A stretch of DNA of 64,000 bases, taken from an uncultured Myxococcales bacterium (GTDB taxonomy: Bacteria > Myxococcota_A > UBA9042). Each line of letters starts with the position of its first letter. The first letter of the stretch is position 1. The DNA lies in the NCBI GenBank assembly GCA_903840165.1, contig CAIMEY010000065.1, forward strand, positions 24,375-88,374, given 5' to 3'. This document shows positions 18,358 to 27,763 of the stretch, piece by piece. Made by a program: the position numbers and the translations under genes. The notes under the pieces are model-generated. The model was not told the DNA's origin. It worked only from the letters and a program-made list of their open reading frames with translations, and ran no database searches.

Positions 18358-18542
18358 GCTTGCCCGCGATCGCCTCGCGGTGAGGTGGACCGCCCCGCTG
18401 CGCTTGCAAGGCGCGTTGACGCTTAGGCGATCCATGGGTATCTTGGCGCTGGTCGCGGTTTCAGGAGCAGGCAGTTTCTGCTTGTCCGGCGCTGCCCAGC
18501 GGAACTTGGCTGAAATGGCCAAAAAACCTGGCTCTTCCAGCC

Positions 18543-19331
18543 ATGAAAAGGTGTGACGTGGCCATTCGAGTCACCTGTGCCGGCGAGACCAATGTAGGCC
18601 GCAAGCGCAGCCACAATGAAGATAACTTGCTGGTTTTGCCTGAGAACCGGTTGTTCGTCGTCGCCGACGGCATGGGTGGCCATGCCTGCGGGGAAGTCGC
18701 AAGCCAAATGGTCGTCGAGACGATGCGAGACTACTTCTCGCGGGCGTACGGCGACCCGGATGCGACTTGGCCCGGGCGCGAAGAACGCGGCCGCAGCACG
18801 GCCGAAAACATGCTCAACGCCGGTATTCGCTGGTGTAATTACACGATTTGGGAAAAGGGCCACGCCGATCAGCGCTTCAAGAACATGGGCACCACCGTGG
18901 TGGCGATCCATTTCGACGACGAGGCGGCCAATATCGCCCACGTTGGCGACTCGCGCTGTTATCGCTATCGTTCTGGTGACTTGAAGCAGGTTACCGAAGA
19001 TCACTCCCTGCTCAACGACTACAAGAAGATGGCCGTGTTGACCCCGGAAGAAGAGGCCAATTTTCCCCATAAGAACATCATTGTGCGGGCTTGTGGCCTC
19101 AAGGACAACGTCCTGGTCGACATCGCCCGAGAGATTCCGCAGCGCGGCGACATCTACATCCTGTGCTCCGATGGCCTGTCCGGCGAAGTACCTGATAACC
19201 AAATTCGCCAGATCATGCAGGAATCTAACGCTGACCTGACCAAGATGGTCAGCCGCTTGATTCAGACCGCGTGTGACAACGGCGGCAAGGACAACGTCAC
19301 CTGCATTGCCATGCGGGTCGATGAAATCTAA
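18543..19331 (+). CDS. PP2C-family Ser/Thr phosphatase (Stp1/PrpC-like)
   Basis: GETNVGRKRSHNEDNLLVLPENRLFVVADGMGGHACGEVAS, IAHVGDSRCYRYR, VTEDHSLLNDY, LCSDGLSGEV, GGKDNVTCIAMRV. Confidence 0.94.
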   Translation: MKRCDVAIRVTCAGETNVGRKRSHNEDNLLVLPENRLFVVADGMGGHACGEVASQMVVETMRDYFSRAYGDPDATWPGREERGRSTAENMLNAGIRWCNYTIWEKGHADQRFKNMGTTVVAIHFDDEAANIAHVGDSRCYRYRSGDLKQVTEDHSLLNDYKKMAVLTPEEEANFPHKNIIVRACGLKDNVLVDIAREIPQRGDIYILCSDGLSGEVPDNQIRQIMQESNADLTKMVSRLIQTACDNGGKDNVTCIAMRVDEI

Positions 19332-19435
19332 GGCTTTGTGTAGGTTCTTTGCTGGATGGCGGACTTGTCTTGCGCAGACGTGCCTGTCCCCTTTGTTCCC
19401 TGAATTGTAGCCTTCTCCGCTTATTTGACTAGAAT

Positions 19436-19459
19436 AACCCATACTTTCAATGGGTTTTT
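19436..19459 (+). terminator. Putative Rho-independent terminator downstream of the PP2C gene
   Basis: AACCCAT-(ACTTTCA)-ATGGGTT inverted repeat running into TTTTT, about 105 nt after the stop at 19331. Confidence 0.5.
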
Positions 19460-19602
19460 GGTGTCGCCTGATGTCACCCGCCTCCAGCACGGGTTACGAC
19501 AGGTGGCGGAATCTTCAGCATGGGAACTGTCAATACCCGAAACGTCTTCTGATTTGCCTGGACCCACAGCCCGATTTCTTGGGCTAACCGACGCGGTGCG
19601 CC

Positions 19603-20607
19603 ATGCCTGCTGCTCACTCCTTGCCCGAAGGTACAATTGCGGGATTAGCCCGCGAAATGTATCAACTTTTGCACGAGATGCAGGATGCTCGGGCAGCGGC
19701 GCCGGCGGCCGAACCGCAGCGCGAACGCCTAGCGACGCTGGCCCAGCGTGCTCAGCAGTATGCCGCTGAATTCAAAAAGGAACATCCGCGTTTGGCGGCG
19801 AGTCTGCAAAAGGTTGGCGAGCGGCTAGAGGCCCTGCGCTTGGCCCAGCAGGTGCAATCTCAGCACAATGGCGCCGCTTTGCGCCGTGCGATGAGTGCAG
19901 CTGCCCAAGGCTACGAGGGATTTGCCCGGACGCTGCGCCGCGATGGCCACATGGATGGCGTTGAGCTTCCCGAACTAAGACCGCGTAACTACACGCGAAA
20001 TCTCTTTCATGCTGGCAATGGCGTGATGGCGGCCTTGCTCTATGCCGCCGTCCCCGATCGCCACACCATGCTCATTATCGCTTGGATTTACACAGGGTGG
20101 ATGCTGTCCTTGGAAATCACCCGTCGGCTGAGTCGGCGGTGGAACGATTTCCTCGTCAACACGCTGTTTCGCTCGATCGCCCGGCCAAGCGAGGCCCATC
20201 GAATCAACTCCGCGAGTTGGTTTGGCCTGGCCATGGTCGTCATCCTGTACCTGTTTCCGCGTACGGCGTGCATCGCCGCGGTCCTGGTGCTGGGCATTGG
20301 CGACCCCGCTGCGGCGATAATTGGGCGTCGTTGGGGCAATCACCGCCTAATCGGTCGCAAGAGCGTAGAAGGCACCTTGGGCTTCATTGCTGTGGCAGGG
20401 CTGTGTTTGACCGCGTTCTTGCTGGTTTCCGGCAATCCCGACGTGCAGGCCGCTGCGGGTTTGGCCACCCTGGGCCGCGCCTTGGCTCTGGCCCTTTGCG
20501 CCGCCACGGCCGGGGCAATTGCTGAAGCGGCAAGTACGCAAATTGAGGACAATTTCTCAATTCCGGTTCTGACCGCGGCGGCGACGGCAGGCTGGATGAG
20601 TCTATGA
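19603..20607 (+). CDS. SEC59/DGK1/VTE5-like polyprenol/diacylglycerol kinase-family membrane protein with N-terminal coiled coil
   Basis: LGIGDPAAAIIGRRWGNHRLIGRKSVEGTLGF is the CTP-dependent kinase family pattern; several TM segments. Confidence 0.82.
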   Translation: MPAAHSLPEGTIAGLAREMYQLLHEMQDARAAAPAAEPQRERLATLAQRAQQYAAEFKKEHPRLAASLQKVGERLEALRLAQQVQSQHNGAALRRAMSAAAQGYEGFARTLRRDGHMDGVELPELRPRNYTRNLFHAGNGVMAALLYAAVPDRHTMLIIAWIYTGWMLSLEITRRLSRRWNDFLVNTLFRSIARPSEAHRINSASWFGLAMVVILYLFPRTACIAAVLVLGIGDPAAAIIGRRWGNHRLIGRKSVEGTLGFIAVAGLCLTAFLLVSGNPDVQAAAGLATLGRALALALCAATAGAIAEAASTQIEDNFSIPVLTAAATAGWMSL

Positions 20608-20843
20608 GCACTGGGGACCGTCCCGCGGCAGCGCCTGACAGTATTCGAGAATTACTGGCAGAATTGCAGCACCGCGCCACCGAACTGGAAGTGCGCTTCA
20701 TGACCCAGCAGGCTGAACTGGACGACCTCAGCGAAGTGGTTCGGGCCCAGGACGACCGCATTGATCGACTGGCCGACCAGTTGGCGAAATTGGCCGCGGA
20801 CCGACAGGATTTGTCGCTAGGCGACGCAGCCGCGCTCGATTGA
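20604..20843 (+). CDS. SlyX-like short coiled-coil protein
   Basis: ELEVRFMTQQAELDDLSEVVRAQDDRIDRLADQLAKL; ATGA start-stop overlap with the upstream gene. Confidence 0.75.
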   Translation: MSTGDRPAAAPDSIRELLAELQHRATELEVRFMTQQAELDDLSEVVRAQDDRIDRLADQLAKLAADRQDLSLGDAAALD

Positions 20844-20992
20844 AATCTCCGTTACAACAAGTAGTTATCAAGTAATCCTTGGCAGTAAGAACTTCCCAGG
20901 TTGCGGCCGCACTTCGCCTTGGCTAAGGTTGTGAGGGGACACGCGGATTGCCGTGCCGCCGTTGAGCCAGGGCACGCGTGGGGGAGGCAGCT

Positions 20993-23900
20993 ATGGCAGG
21001 GCCGTTGAGGATATCTACGTTCGCTATTTTGTTAGCGTTAGTCGCATTTGTCGCTTCATGCAGCAGCCCAGCCCCGAGCCCTGGCGGTGGCAATTCCGTG
21101 GGATCGGACCTCGGACTGGCGGACATTACGCTGGTCAAGGATGGTCAATCCTCTGAAGTTGTTGGGGATAGTGGTGGTGTGGTTCCTGACCAGTTGGCTC
21201 CGGCCGATGGCAGTGATGCCTCTGGGGCGGACAGCGTCGACAACGACGTGAATCCCCCTGACCAAAACGTTCAAGAAGATCAGCAGCCTGTGGACGGTTC
21301 CTCCATCGCCGACACCGGCCTTGGCGATTCGGGCGCTGACGGCGCCACCGAGGATGATACTTTTGAAATTACAGAGGAAGTGGCCGCTGATATCGACGCA
21401 GGCCCACCGACGACATGCCCGGGGGCTCCGGACTGCCCCTGCAGCAAAGATCAGGATTGCTATTACGGATTATGCGCTGACCACAAGGACGGGTCGCAGA
21501 CTTGCGCCGGCCCCTGTGATGCTTCGGGCTCGTGCGATCTTGGCCAAGTGTGCAACACGGTAGGCGCGTATGACCTTTGTGTTCAAGCGGACTTGCGTCT
21601 GTGCGATCCCTGCGCAGCCGACACCGTTTGCCAAGTACCCGGGGGCGTCGGGGCGGCTTGCGTCGCCGTGGCCGGTCAGGGCAACTTCTGCGGGATCGAC
21701 TGTCTAACCAACAAAGACTGCCCCTTGGGCTACACCTGCCAAAACGGCAAATCGGTCAGTGGTGACGCGGTCAAGCAGTGCATGCCCGCCGGCGCTGGCG
21801 TCTGCAACTGCACGGTCCTGGCGCAGAAGAAGGGCCTATCGACAACCTGCAGCAATAGCAACGATTTTGGCAATTGCACCGGCTCGCGCAAGTGCCTGGC
21901 CAAGGGTACACCGGGCGCACCTCCGGGCGGTGGCCTGGGCCTGTGCAGCGCGCCGGTGGCCGCCGCCGAGGTGTGCAACGGCCTTGACGACGACTGCAAC
22001 GGCATCACCGATGGCGATGGCAGCTGCGATGACGGAAACCCTTGCACAGACGACGTTTGCGACGGCAAGTCCTGCCAGCACTGGGTCAATGCCAGCGCCT
22101 GCAATGACGGCAATGCCTGCACCCAGGAGGACACCTGCTCAGACGCTGTCTGCGCGGGCACCTTGGTAAGCTGCGACGACAAAAACCCTTGCACCGCAGA
22201 TGCTTGCCAGATTTTGACTGGCTGCACGCACAATGCCGACGACACGGCCAAGTGTGGCGATGGCAATGCCTGCCAGGTCTCGGCGTGCAATGGTGGAAAT
22301 TGCAAGCAATCCCCTAAGGTTTGCGACGACGGCAACCCATGCACGGACGATGCCTGCGACCCGGCCAAAGGCTGCACGGCCACCGCCAATGACGCAAATC
22401 CATGCAGCGATGAAAACGCTTGCACAACAGACAATTGCAAGGCGGGCAAGTGCTATTCGAAGATCAATCCCCTTTGCGATGATGGAAATGCTTGCACCAT
22501 CGATAGTTGCGATACGCAGGCCGGATGCGTGGCCGGACCTTTGCCGGCCGGCTATTGCGACGACAAGAATCCCTGCACGACAGATTCATGTGACCCTATG
22601 CAAGGTTGCGTGCACGTGGCCGTCGCCGGTTGTTCGGGGCAGTTGCCGTTCTCGACGCAGTTCAACTGCGGCGACCTCAGCAACAATGACTGGAAACTCG
22701 ACGCGGCCGTGGGCGGAGTCGGTTGGGGATTTGACGCTTCGCCCAGTCCCCCCGGTGCCAATTCGCCAGCATGTTCGCTCAATTACAACAATGGCACCAG
22801 CTATGACAATGGCCAAGCCAATGGTGGCAATGCGGTGAGCCCGCAGATCGATGCGTCACTGTCTAAGCCCAATGCCCCAATTCAAATCAGTTTTTACGCA
22901 GCTGGGTCTTACGAAGCGAGCTACTATGACCAAGCCTTTGTGCAGTACAGCACAGATGACGTGAACTGGACGACCATTGCCATCAACCCTAATTCCAACG
23001 GAAACAATGACATCAGTCCGTTTGGCAACACCTGGACCAAGGTCACGGGAGACTTGTCGGCAGTAGCTGGCAAGAAGTTCAAGATTCGCTTTAATTTCCA
23101 AACATTAGACTCCATCGCCAACGCCACTTCGGGGCCCTTCATTGACGACCTAGTCATTTCCGACCCAAGTTGCTCCAAGAATGCGGATTGCAACGACAAA
23201 AACGCATGCACCGACGATTTCTGTGACCTGACCACCGGCAAATGCAGCGCTACGGCCAACAATGCGGCGTGCAATGACAACAACCCGTGCACCAGCGGCG
23301 ACGCCTGCTCGGCGGGAGGCTGCGTTGGCGTCGGCAAAGTGTGCGATGACAAAAATCCTTGCACTACAGATAGCTGTGACACAAAGACCGGCGTCTGCGC
23401 CTATGTCAACGTCGCCGACGGCCTTGCCTGCACCGACAACAATCCCTGCACCACGGGCGATGTCTGCATCACCGGTTCGTGCACGGCCATTGCCAAGTGT
23501 GACGACAAAAACCCTTGCACCAAAGACGTTTGCGACGCCTTGACCGGCTTGTGCACCAATGGTCCTGTGGCCGATGGCACGCCGTGCAGTGACGTGGACC
23601 CGTGCACCAGCGGCGATGTCTGCACCGCGGCCAAATGCGCAGGCATCCCCGCAGGTAACTGCAGCAGCTCTTTGGATAATCTGGGATGCGATGGTGCCAA
23701 GAACTGGACACTGAGTCCCGCCGCCGATGTCCCGGCCACCGCCTGGCACTTTGACGCATTGCCGACCCCGCCGGCCTTTCACTCGGCGCCTTGCTCGCTC
23801 AACTATAACAATGACGCCAACTTTGCGTGCGCTGCTGGCGTGAGCAAGGAGGTGGGACTAGCCACTTCGCCAGTTTGGACTGCGGCCGGCGCAAAGGATG

Positions 23901-26086
23901 TTGTCGTTGAATTCTATAGCTTTGCCGACGTCGGCACCAACCTCTACCTCAACAAGCGCTGGCTGGAAGTATCCACCGACGATTTCCTGAGCACCGCCGT
24001 AGCGATCGCCTTGCCCAACGACGTCACGGTCAATGCCGCATGGATTCCTTACAAATTCGACCTTTCTGCCTGGGTCGCTGGCAAGAACTTCCGCCTGCGC
24101 TGGCGCTTGGACTCGATCACCTGCGCTGCGACCTCGACCAAGGGATGGTTCGTAGATGATCTTAAGATCACAACGGATTTGCCCAAGGCATGCCTCGGCG
24201 ACGGCGATTGCAACGATGGCAACCCGTGCAGCACCGACAGTTGCAAGAACGGCTCGTGTAATTTCGTTTGGAATACGGGCGCTTGTGATGACGGCAATGC
24301 CTGCACGGTGGGCGACACCTGTGGCGGGGCCGGCATCTGCGCGGCCGGCGGAGCCAAGCCCAACTGCGACGACCTCAACAGCTGCACGACCGATAGCTGT
24401 GACCCAATCAAGGGTTGCTTGCATGTGGCCGTGGTCGATGGCCTGGGCTGTAGCGACGGCGACCCCTGCACGGCGGGCGATAACTGCCAAGCCGGCCTGT
24501 GCAAACCCACCGGCAACAGCGCCGACGGCACGGGCTGCGACGACGGCAACACCTGCACCGCCCCAGACCAATGCAAAGCGGGCAAGTGCGCGGGCGTCAA
24601 CGCCTGCGACGACGGCAACCCCTGCACCTTGGATGTTTGCAGCATTCAGGCGGGCATAAAGTCTTGCACCAACAACGCAATTGGCGAAGGCGGCCCCTGC
24701 GATGACGGCAATGCCTGCACCGCCGGTGACTCGTGCTTGGCCGGCAAATGCACGGGGTATCTGTCCTGTTCGGACTTGCTCAATGATTCCTTTGACTGCA
24801 ACGCGCCGAGCAGCTGGACCCTTGACCTGCCGGCCTTGGGCGTCGGCTGGAAAGTCGATGGCAAACCGAGTCCGCTGACCAACGGTAGCAACGCCTGGCA
24901 GTCGCCGTCCTGCTCGCTCAACTACAACAATGACACGAACTTCGATAACGGTCAGGCCAACGCAGGCAACGCGCTGTCTCCCGTGTTGGCGATTCCCGCG
25001 GCCGGTCCGATCACGATCAGCTTTTGGACCTATGTCGACATGGAAGGTGGAACGCCCTATGACTCTAGGTATTTAGACTATCTCGATGCCGGCAGCGGTG
25101 TGGTCTTGGGCACGGTCACCCTGGACTACAGCCAGACCGCGTCGATGCAGTGGATTGCGCTCAAATACACCTTGCCCGATGCGACATTGGGCAAGAACAT
25201 CAAGCTGCGCTTTCGCTTCAACAGTGTCGACAGCGTCGGCAATCAGGGGCAGGGCTGGTTCATTGATGACGTCGTCGTCAAAGGCCAAGGCGCAGCGGCG
25301 TGCAAGATCGACAGCGACTGCAAAGACGATGGCAACCCCTGCACTGACGCGAAATGTTTGAATAATCAGTGCGCGCAGATGCCCGGCGCGGCAATTGCGT
25401 GCGACGACGGTAACCCCTGCACCGTGAACACGGCCTGTAGCGGTGGCTTGTGCAAAGCCGGCACCCCGCTAGTCTGCGATGACGGCTACGCCTGCACCGC
25501 CGATAGCTGTGATCCTAAGCTGGGATGCGTCTTTACACCGCAGGCCTGGGGGAGTTGTGGTGTCTCGGCCTTGCCCTATGCGCAAACCTTCACTTGCAAT
25601 GATAAGGTATCGGAACAATTCTGGAAGTTTGACAGCAGCGGTGCCGATGGGCCGGCCTGGGCCGTGGACGCCTCGCCAGCTCTGCCCGGCTTTTTCTCGC
25701 CAGACTGCGCCGCCAACTTCAACAATGGGACCGATACCAGCTGTGGCGCCCAGCAGTTGTCTCTAGATTCGTCTTTAATTTCACCGATTTTTGATGCCAC
25801 ACCGTTCAAAGCCGGCACGGCAATCCAGCTGACGTTCTACCTCGCCGGCAGTTGGGACATTGCGCCGGCCGCCGAGCTGGACGTCGAAGCCTCTGTGGAC
25901 GGCAAGACATGGAATATCCTCAAGTCCTACGGTGCGCAGGATTCCTGGACCAAGTTTGTCGTGGCACTGACGCCGTACGCCGGCAAGAAGTTCCAGTTGC
26001 GTTTTCACTTCTTGACGCCGAGCTGCGTGGGCACCTTGCCCGGAACCGGGCCCTTCATCGACGATTTCGCCGTGATCGTGCCCTGA
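20993..26086 (+). CDS. Giant Cys-rich lipoprotein: MopE-like motif, many CDDGNPCTxDxC repeats, four MAM/jelly-roll-like modules
   Basis: GGGGGAGG Shine-Dalgarno before ATG 20993 (MAGPLRISTFAILLALVAFVASCSSP, lipobox). Module string CSLNYNNGTSYDNGQANGGNAVSPQIDAS...YDQAFVQYSTDDVNWTTIA...GKKFKIRFNFQT...GPFIDDLVI recurs in variant form four times. Confidence 0.93.
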   Translation: MAGPLRISTFAILLALVAFVASCSSPAPSPGGGNSVGSDLGLADITLVKDGQSSEVVGDSGGVVPDQLAPADGSDASGADSVDNDVNPPDQNVQEDQQPVDGSSIADTGLGDSGADGATEDDTFEITEEVAADIDAGPPTTCPGAPDCPCSKDQDCYYGLCADHKDGSQTCAGPCDASGSCDLGQVCNTVGAYDLCVQADLRLCDPCAADTVCQVPGGVGAACVAVAGQGNFCGIDCLTNKDCPLGYTCQNGKSVSGDAVKQCMPAGAGVCNCTVLAQKKGLSTTCSNSNDFGNCTGSRKCLAKGTPGAPPGGGLGLCSAPVAAAEVCNGLDDDCNGITDGDGSCDDGNPCTDDVCDGKSCQHWVNASACNDGNACTQEDTCSDAVCAGTLVSCDDKNPCTADACQILTGCTHNADDTAKCGDGNACQVSACNGGNCKQSPKVCDDGNPCTDDACDPAKGCTATANDANPCSDENACTTDNCKAGKCYSKINPLCDDGNACTIDSCDTQAGCVAGPLPAGYCDDKNPCTTDSCDPMQGCVHVAVAGCSGQLPFSTQFNCGDLSNNDWKLDAAVGGVGWGFDASPSPPGANSPACSLNYNNGTSYDNGQANGGNAVSPQIDASLSKPNAPIQISFYAAGSYEASYYDQAFVQYSTDDVNWTTIAINPNSNGNNDISPFGNTWTKVTGDLSAVAGKKFKIRFNFQTLDSIANATSGPFIDDLVISDPSCSKNADCNDKNACTDDFCDLTTGKCSATANNAACNDNNPCTSGDACSAGGCVGVGKVCDDKNPCTTDSCDTKTGVCAYVNVADGLACTDNNPCTTGDVCITGSCTAIAKCDDKNPCTKDVCDALTGLCTNGPVADGTPCSDVDPCTSGDVCTAAKCAGIPAGNCSSSLDNLGCDGAKNWTLSPAADVPATAWHFDALPTPPAFHSAPCSLNYNNDANFACAAGVSKEVGLATSPVWTAAGAKDVVVEFYSFADVGTNLYLNKRWLEVSTDDFLSTAVAIALPNDVTVNAAWIPYKFDLSAWVAGKNFRLRWRLDSITCAATSTKGWFVDDLKITTDLPKACLGDGDCNDGNPCSTDSCKNGSCNFVWNTGACDDGNACTVGDTCGGAGICAAGGAKPNCDDLNSCTTDSCDPIKGCLHVAVVDGLGCSDGDPCTAGDNCQAGLCKPTGNSADGTGCDDGNTCTAPDQCKAGKCAGVNACDDGNPCTLDVCSIQAGIKSCTNNAIGEGGPCDDGNACTAGDSCLAGKCTGYLSCSDLLNDSFDCNAPSSWTLDLPALGVGWKVDGKPSPLTNGSNAWQSPSCSLNYNNDTNFDNGQANAGNALSPVLAIPAAGPITISFWTYVDMEGGTPYDSRYLDYLDAGSGVVLGTVTLDYSQTASMQWIALKYTLPDATLGKNIKLRFRFNSVDSVGNQGQGWFIDDVVVKGQGAAACKIDSDCKDDGNPCTDAKCLNNQCAQMPGAAIACDDGNPCTVNTACSGGLCKAGTPLVCDDGYACTADSCDPKLGCVFTPQAWGSCGVSALPYAQTFTCNDKVSEQFWKFDSSGADGPAWAVDASPALPGFFSPDCAANFNNGTDTSCGAQQLSLDSSLISPIFDATPFKAGTAIQLTFYLAGSWDIAPAAELDVEASVDGKTWNILKSYGAQDSWTKFVVALTPYAGKKFQLRFHFLTPSCVGTLPGTGPFIDDFAVIVP

Positions 26087-26192
26087 GTTTCCCAGCTTTG
26101 ACGCGAACACGCAGTGCCTGCGGCCGCCACGTCTAGACGTCTGCCCGCGCTTGCCGTACACAGCGCCGGCACAGCCTTGCCCGGAGACGCCC

Positions 26193-27680
26193 ATGCCCGC
26201 CCCAGCCGCTAGTGATCGTTTGTGGAGCGGTGGTTATGAAGAAGCCACCCACCCGCTGGTCCAGTCCATGAATGCTTCTGTGCGCTATGACCAGCGCTTG
26301 TGGCGTCAGGACATGATCGGTTCGGTGGCCCACGCGACGATGCTGCGCGACCAAGCAATTCTCCCGCAAGCAGATTACCAGGCGATTTTAGAGGGTTTGC
26401 GCGCGATCTACGCTGACGTCGAGTCTGGCCAATTTGTCTGGCAAGAGGCGCGCGAAGACGTGCACATGAACATCGAAGCGGCCTTGCGCGACCGCATTGG
26501 TGCCCCAGCAGGGCGTTTGCACACGGCCCGGTCGCGCAATGACCAGGTGGCCTTGGACGAACGCCTGTGGCTGCGACAGCGCCTCGGTGAAATCGTTGAA
26601 CTGATTGCAAGTTTCGTGGAGACCTTGGCCCGCCTAGCCGATCTGCACGCCGATTGGCCAATGTGCGGCTATACGCACTTGCAACGTGCCCAGCCGGTGA
26701 CCGTCGGTCATCACCTTTTAGCCCATGCGCAGGCGCAGTTACGCGATGCCGATCGGCTGCTTGACGCTTGCCGCCGTCTTGACGTCTGTCCATTGGGCGC
26801 CGGAGCCCTAGCCGGGACGACTCTACCGATTGATCGAGAAAAGACCGCGCATCTCTTAGGTTTTTCCAAGATCACCGCCAATTCCCTCGATGCCGTGGCT
26901 GACCGGGATCACTTGGTCGAGGCGATGGCTGCTGCTGCCTTGGGCGCCGTCCACCTGTCGCGCCTAGGCGAAGAAATCGTACTGTTTGCCAGTAGTGAGT
27001 TCGGTTATTTACGCATATCCGACGCATTTACAACGGGTTCTTCGCTCATGCCCCAGAAGAAGAATCCCGATGCGGCTGAACTCGTGCGCGGGAAGGCGGG
27101 GCGCGTCATTGGCGATTTGGTCGCGCTGCTGGTGGCCCTCAAAGGCCTGCCCTTGGCGTACAACAAGGACATGCAAGAGGATAAAGAGCCTCTTTTCGAT
27201 GCCTTAGACACGTGGCGCGATTGTCTTGCCGTCACCCGTGATATGATCGCGGCGGCTCGTTGGCAAAAAGCGTCTTTGATCGAGGCCTTGGACCGCGGCT
27301 TTCTGCTGGCGACGGACCTAGCCGATGCCCTGGTGGCCGCCGGGATTCCTTTTCGCACGGCCCATGAGCAAGTGGCGCACCTGGTGGCGCAACTTCACGC
27401 CAATCAGCAAACGTTTTCAAAGGTTGGCCCGCAAGCGCTGGCTGAGAAGCTGGGGCTGGACGTCGGCGTGGTGCGCAAGGCCCTGGACGTCAAACAGGCT
27501 TTGCGTCGGCGCGATCTTCCCGGGGGCCCGCATCCTTCGCAGGTGAGGCGGGAAGTGCGCCAAGCCCTTAAGCGCGTTGGTCAATTGCGCCAAGCCGCGC
27601 AACGTTGGCTGCAGCCCTGCCCGGCGGAACAGTTGCTTCTGGCCACGGGTGCCAAGCTGCCAGAGACAGCGGCGCTCTAG
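26193..27680 (+). CDS. argH: Argininosuccinate lyase
   Basis: LWSGGYEEATHPLVQSMNASVRYDQRLWRQDMIGSVAHATML, TARSRNDQVALDERLW, GSSLMPQKKNPDAAELVRGKAGRVIGDL. Start placed at MPAPAASDR. Confidence 0.96.
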   Translation: MPAPAASDRLWSGGYEEATHPLVQSMNASVRYDQRLWRQDMIGSVAHATMLRDQAILPQADYQAILEGLRAIYADVESGQFVWQEAREDVHMNIEAALRDRIGAPAGRLHTARSRNDQVALDERLWLRQRLGEIVELIASFVETLARLADLHADWPMCGYTHLQRAQPVTVGHHLLAHAQAQLRDADRLLDACRRLDVCPLGAGALAGTTLPIDREKTAHLLGFSKITANSLDAVADRDHLVEAMAAAALGAVHLSRLGEEIVLFASSEFGYLRISDAFTTGSSLMPQKKNPDAAELVRGKAGRVIGDLVALLVALKGLPLAYNKDMQEDKEPLFDALDTWRDCLAVTRDMIAAARWQKASLIEALDRGFLLATDLADALVAAGIPFRTAHEQVAHLVAQLHANQQTFSKVGPQALAEKLGLDVGVVRKALDVKQALRRRDLPGGPHPSQVRREVRQALKRVGQLRQAAQRWLQPCPAEQLLLATGAKLPETAAL

Positions 27681-27763
27681 CAAATCTTAAATAATTGCAG
27701 GCGGTTTCTGGGCGATCCAGGCAATGCTTTGGCGCTACTGCCTCGCGTTGTGCCGCGCGGGGC

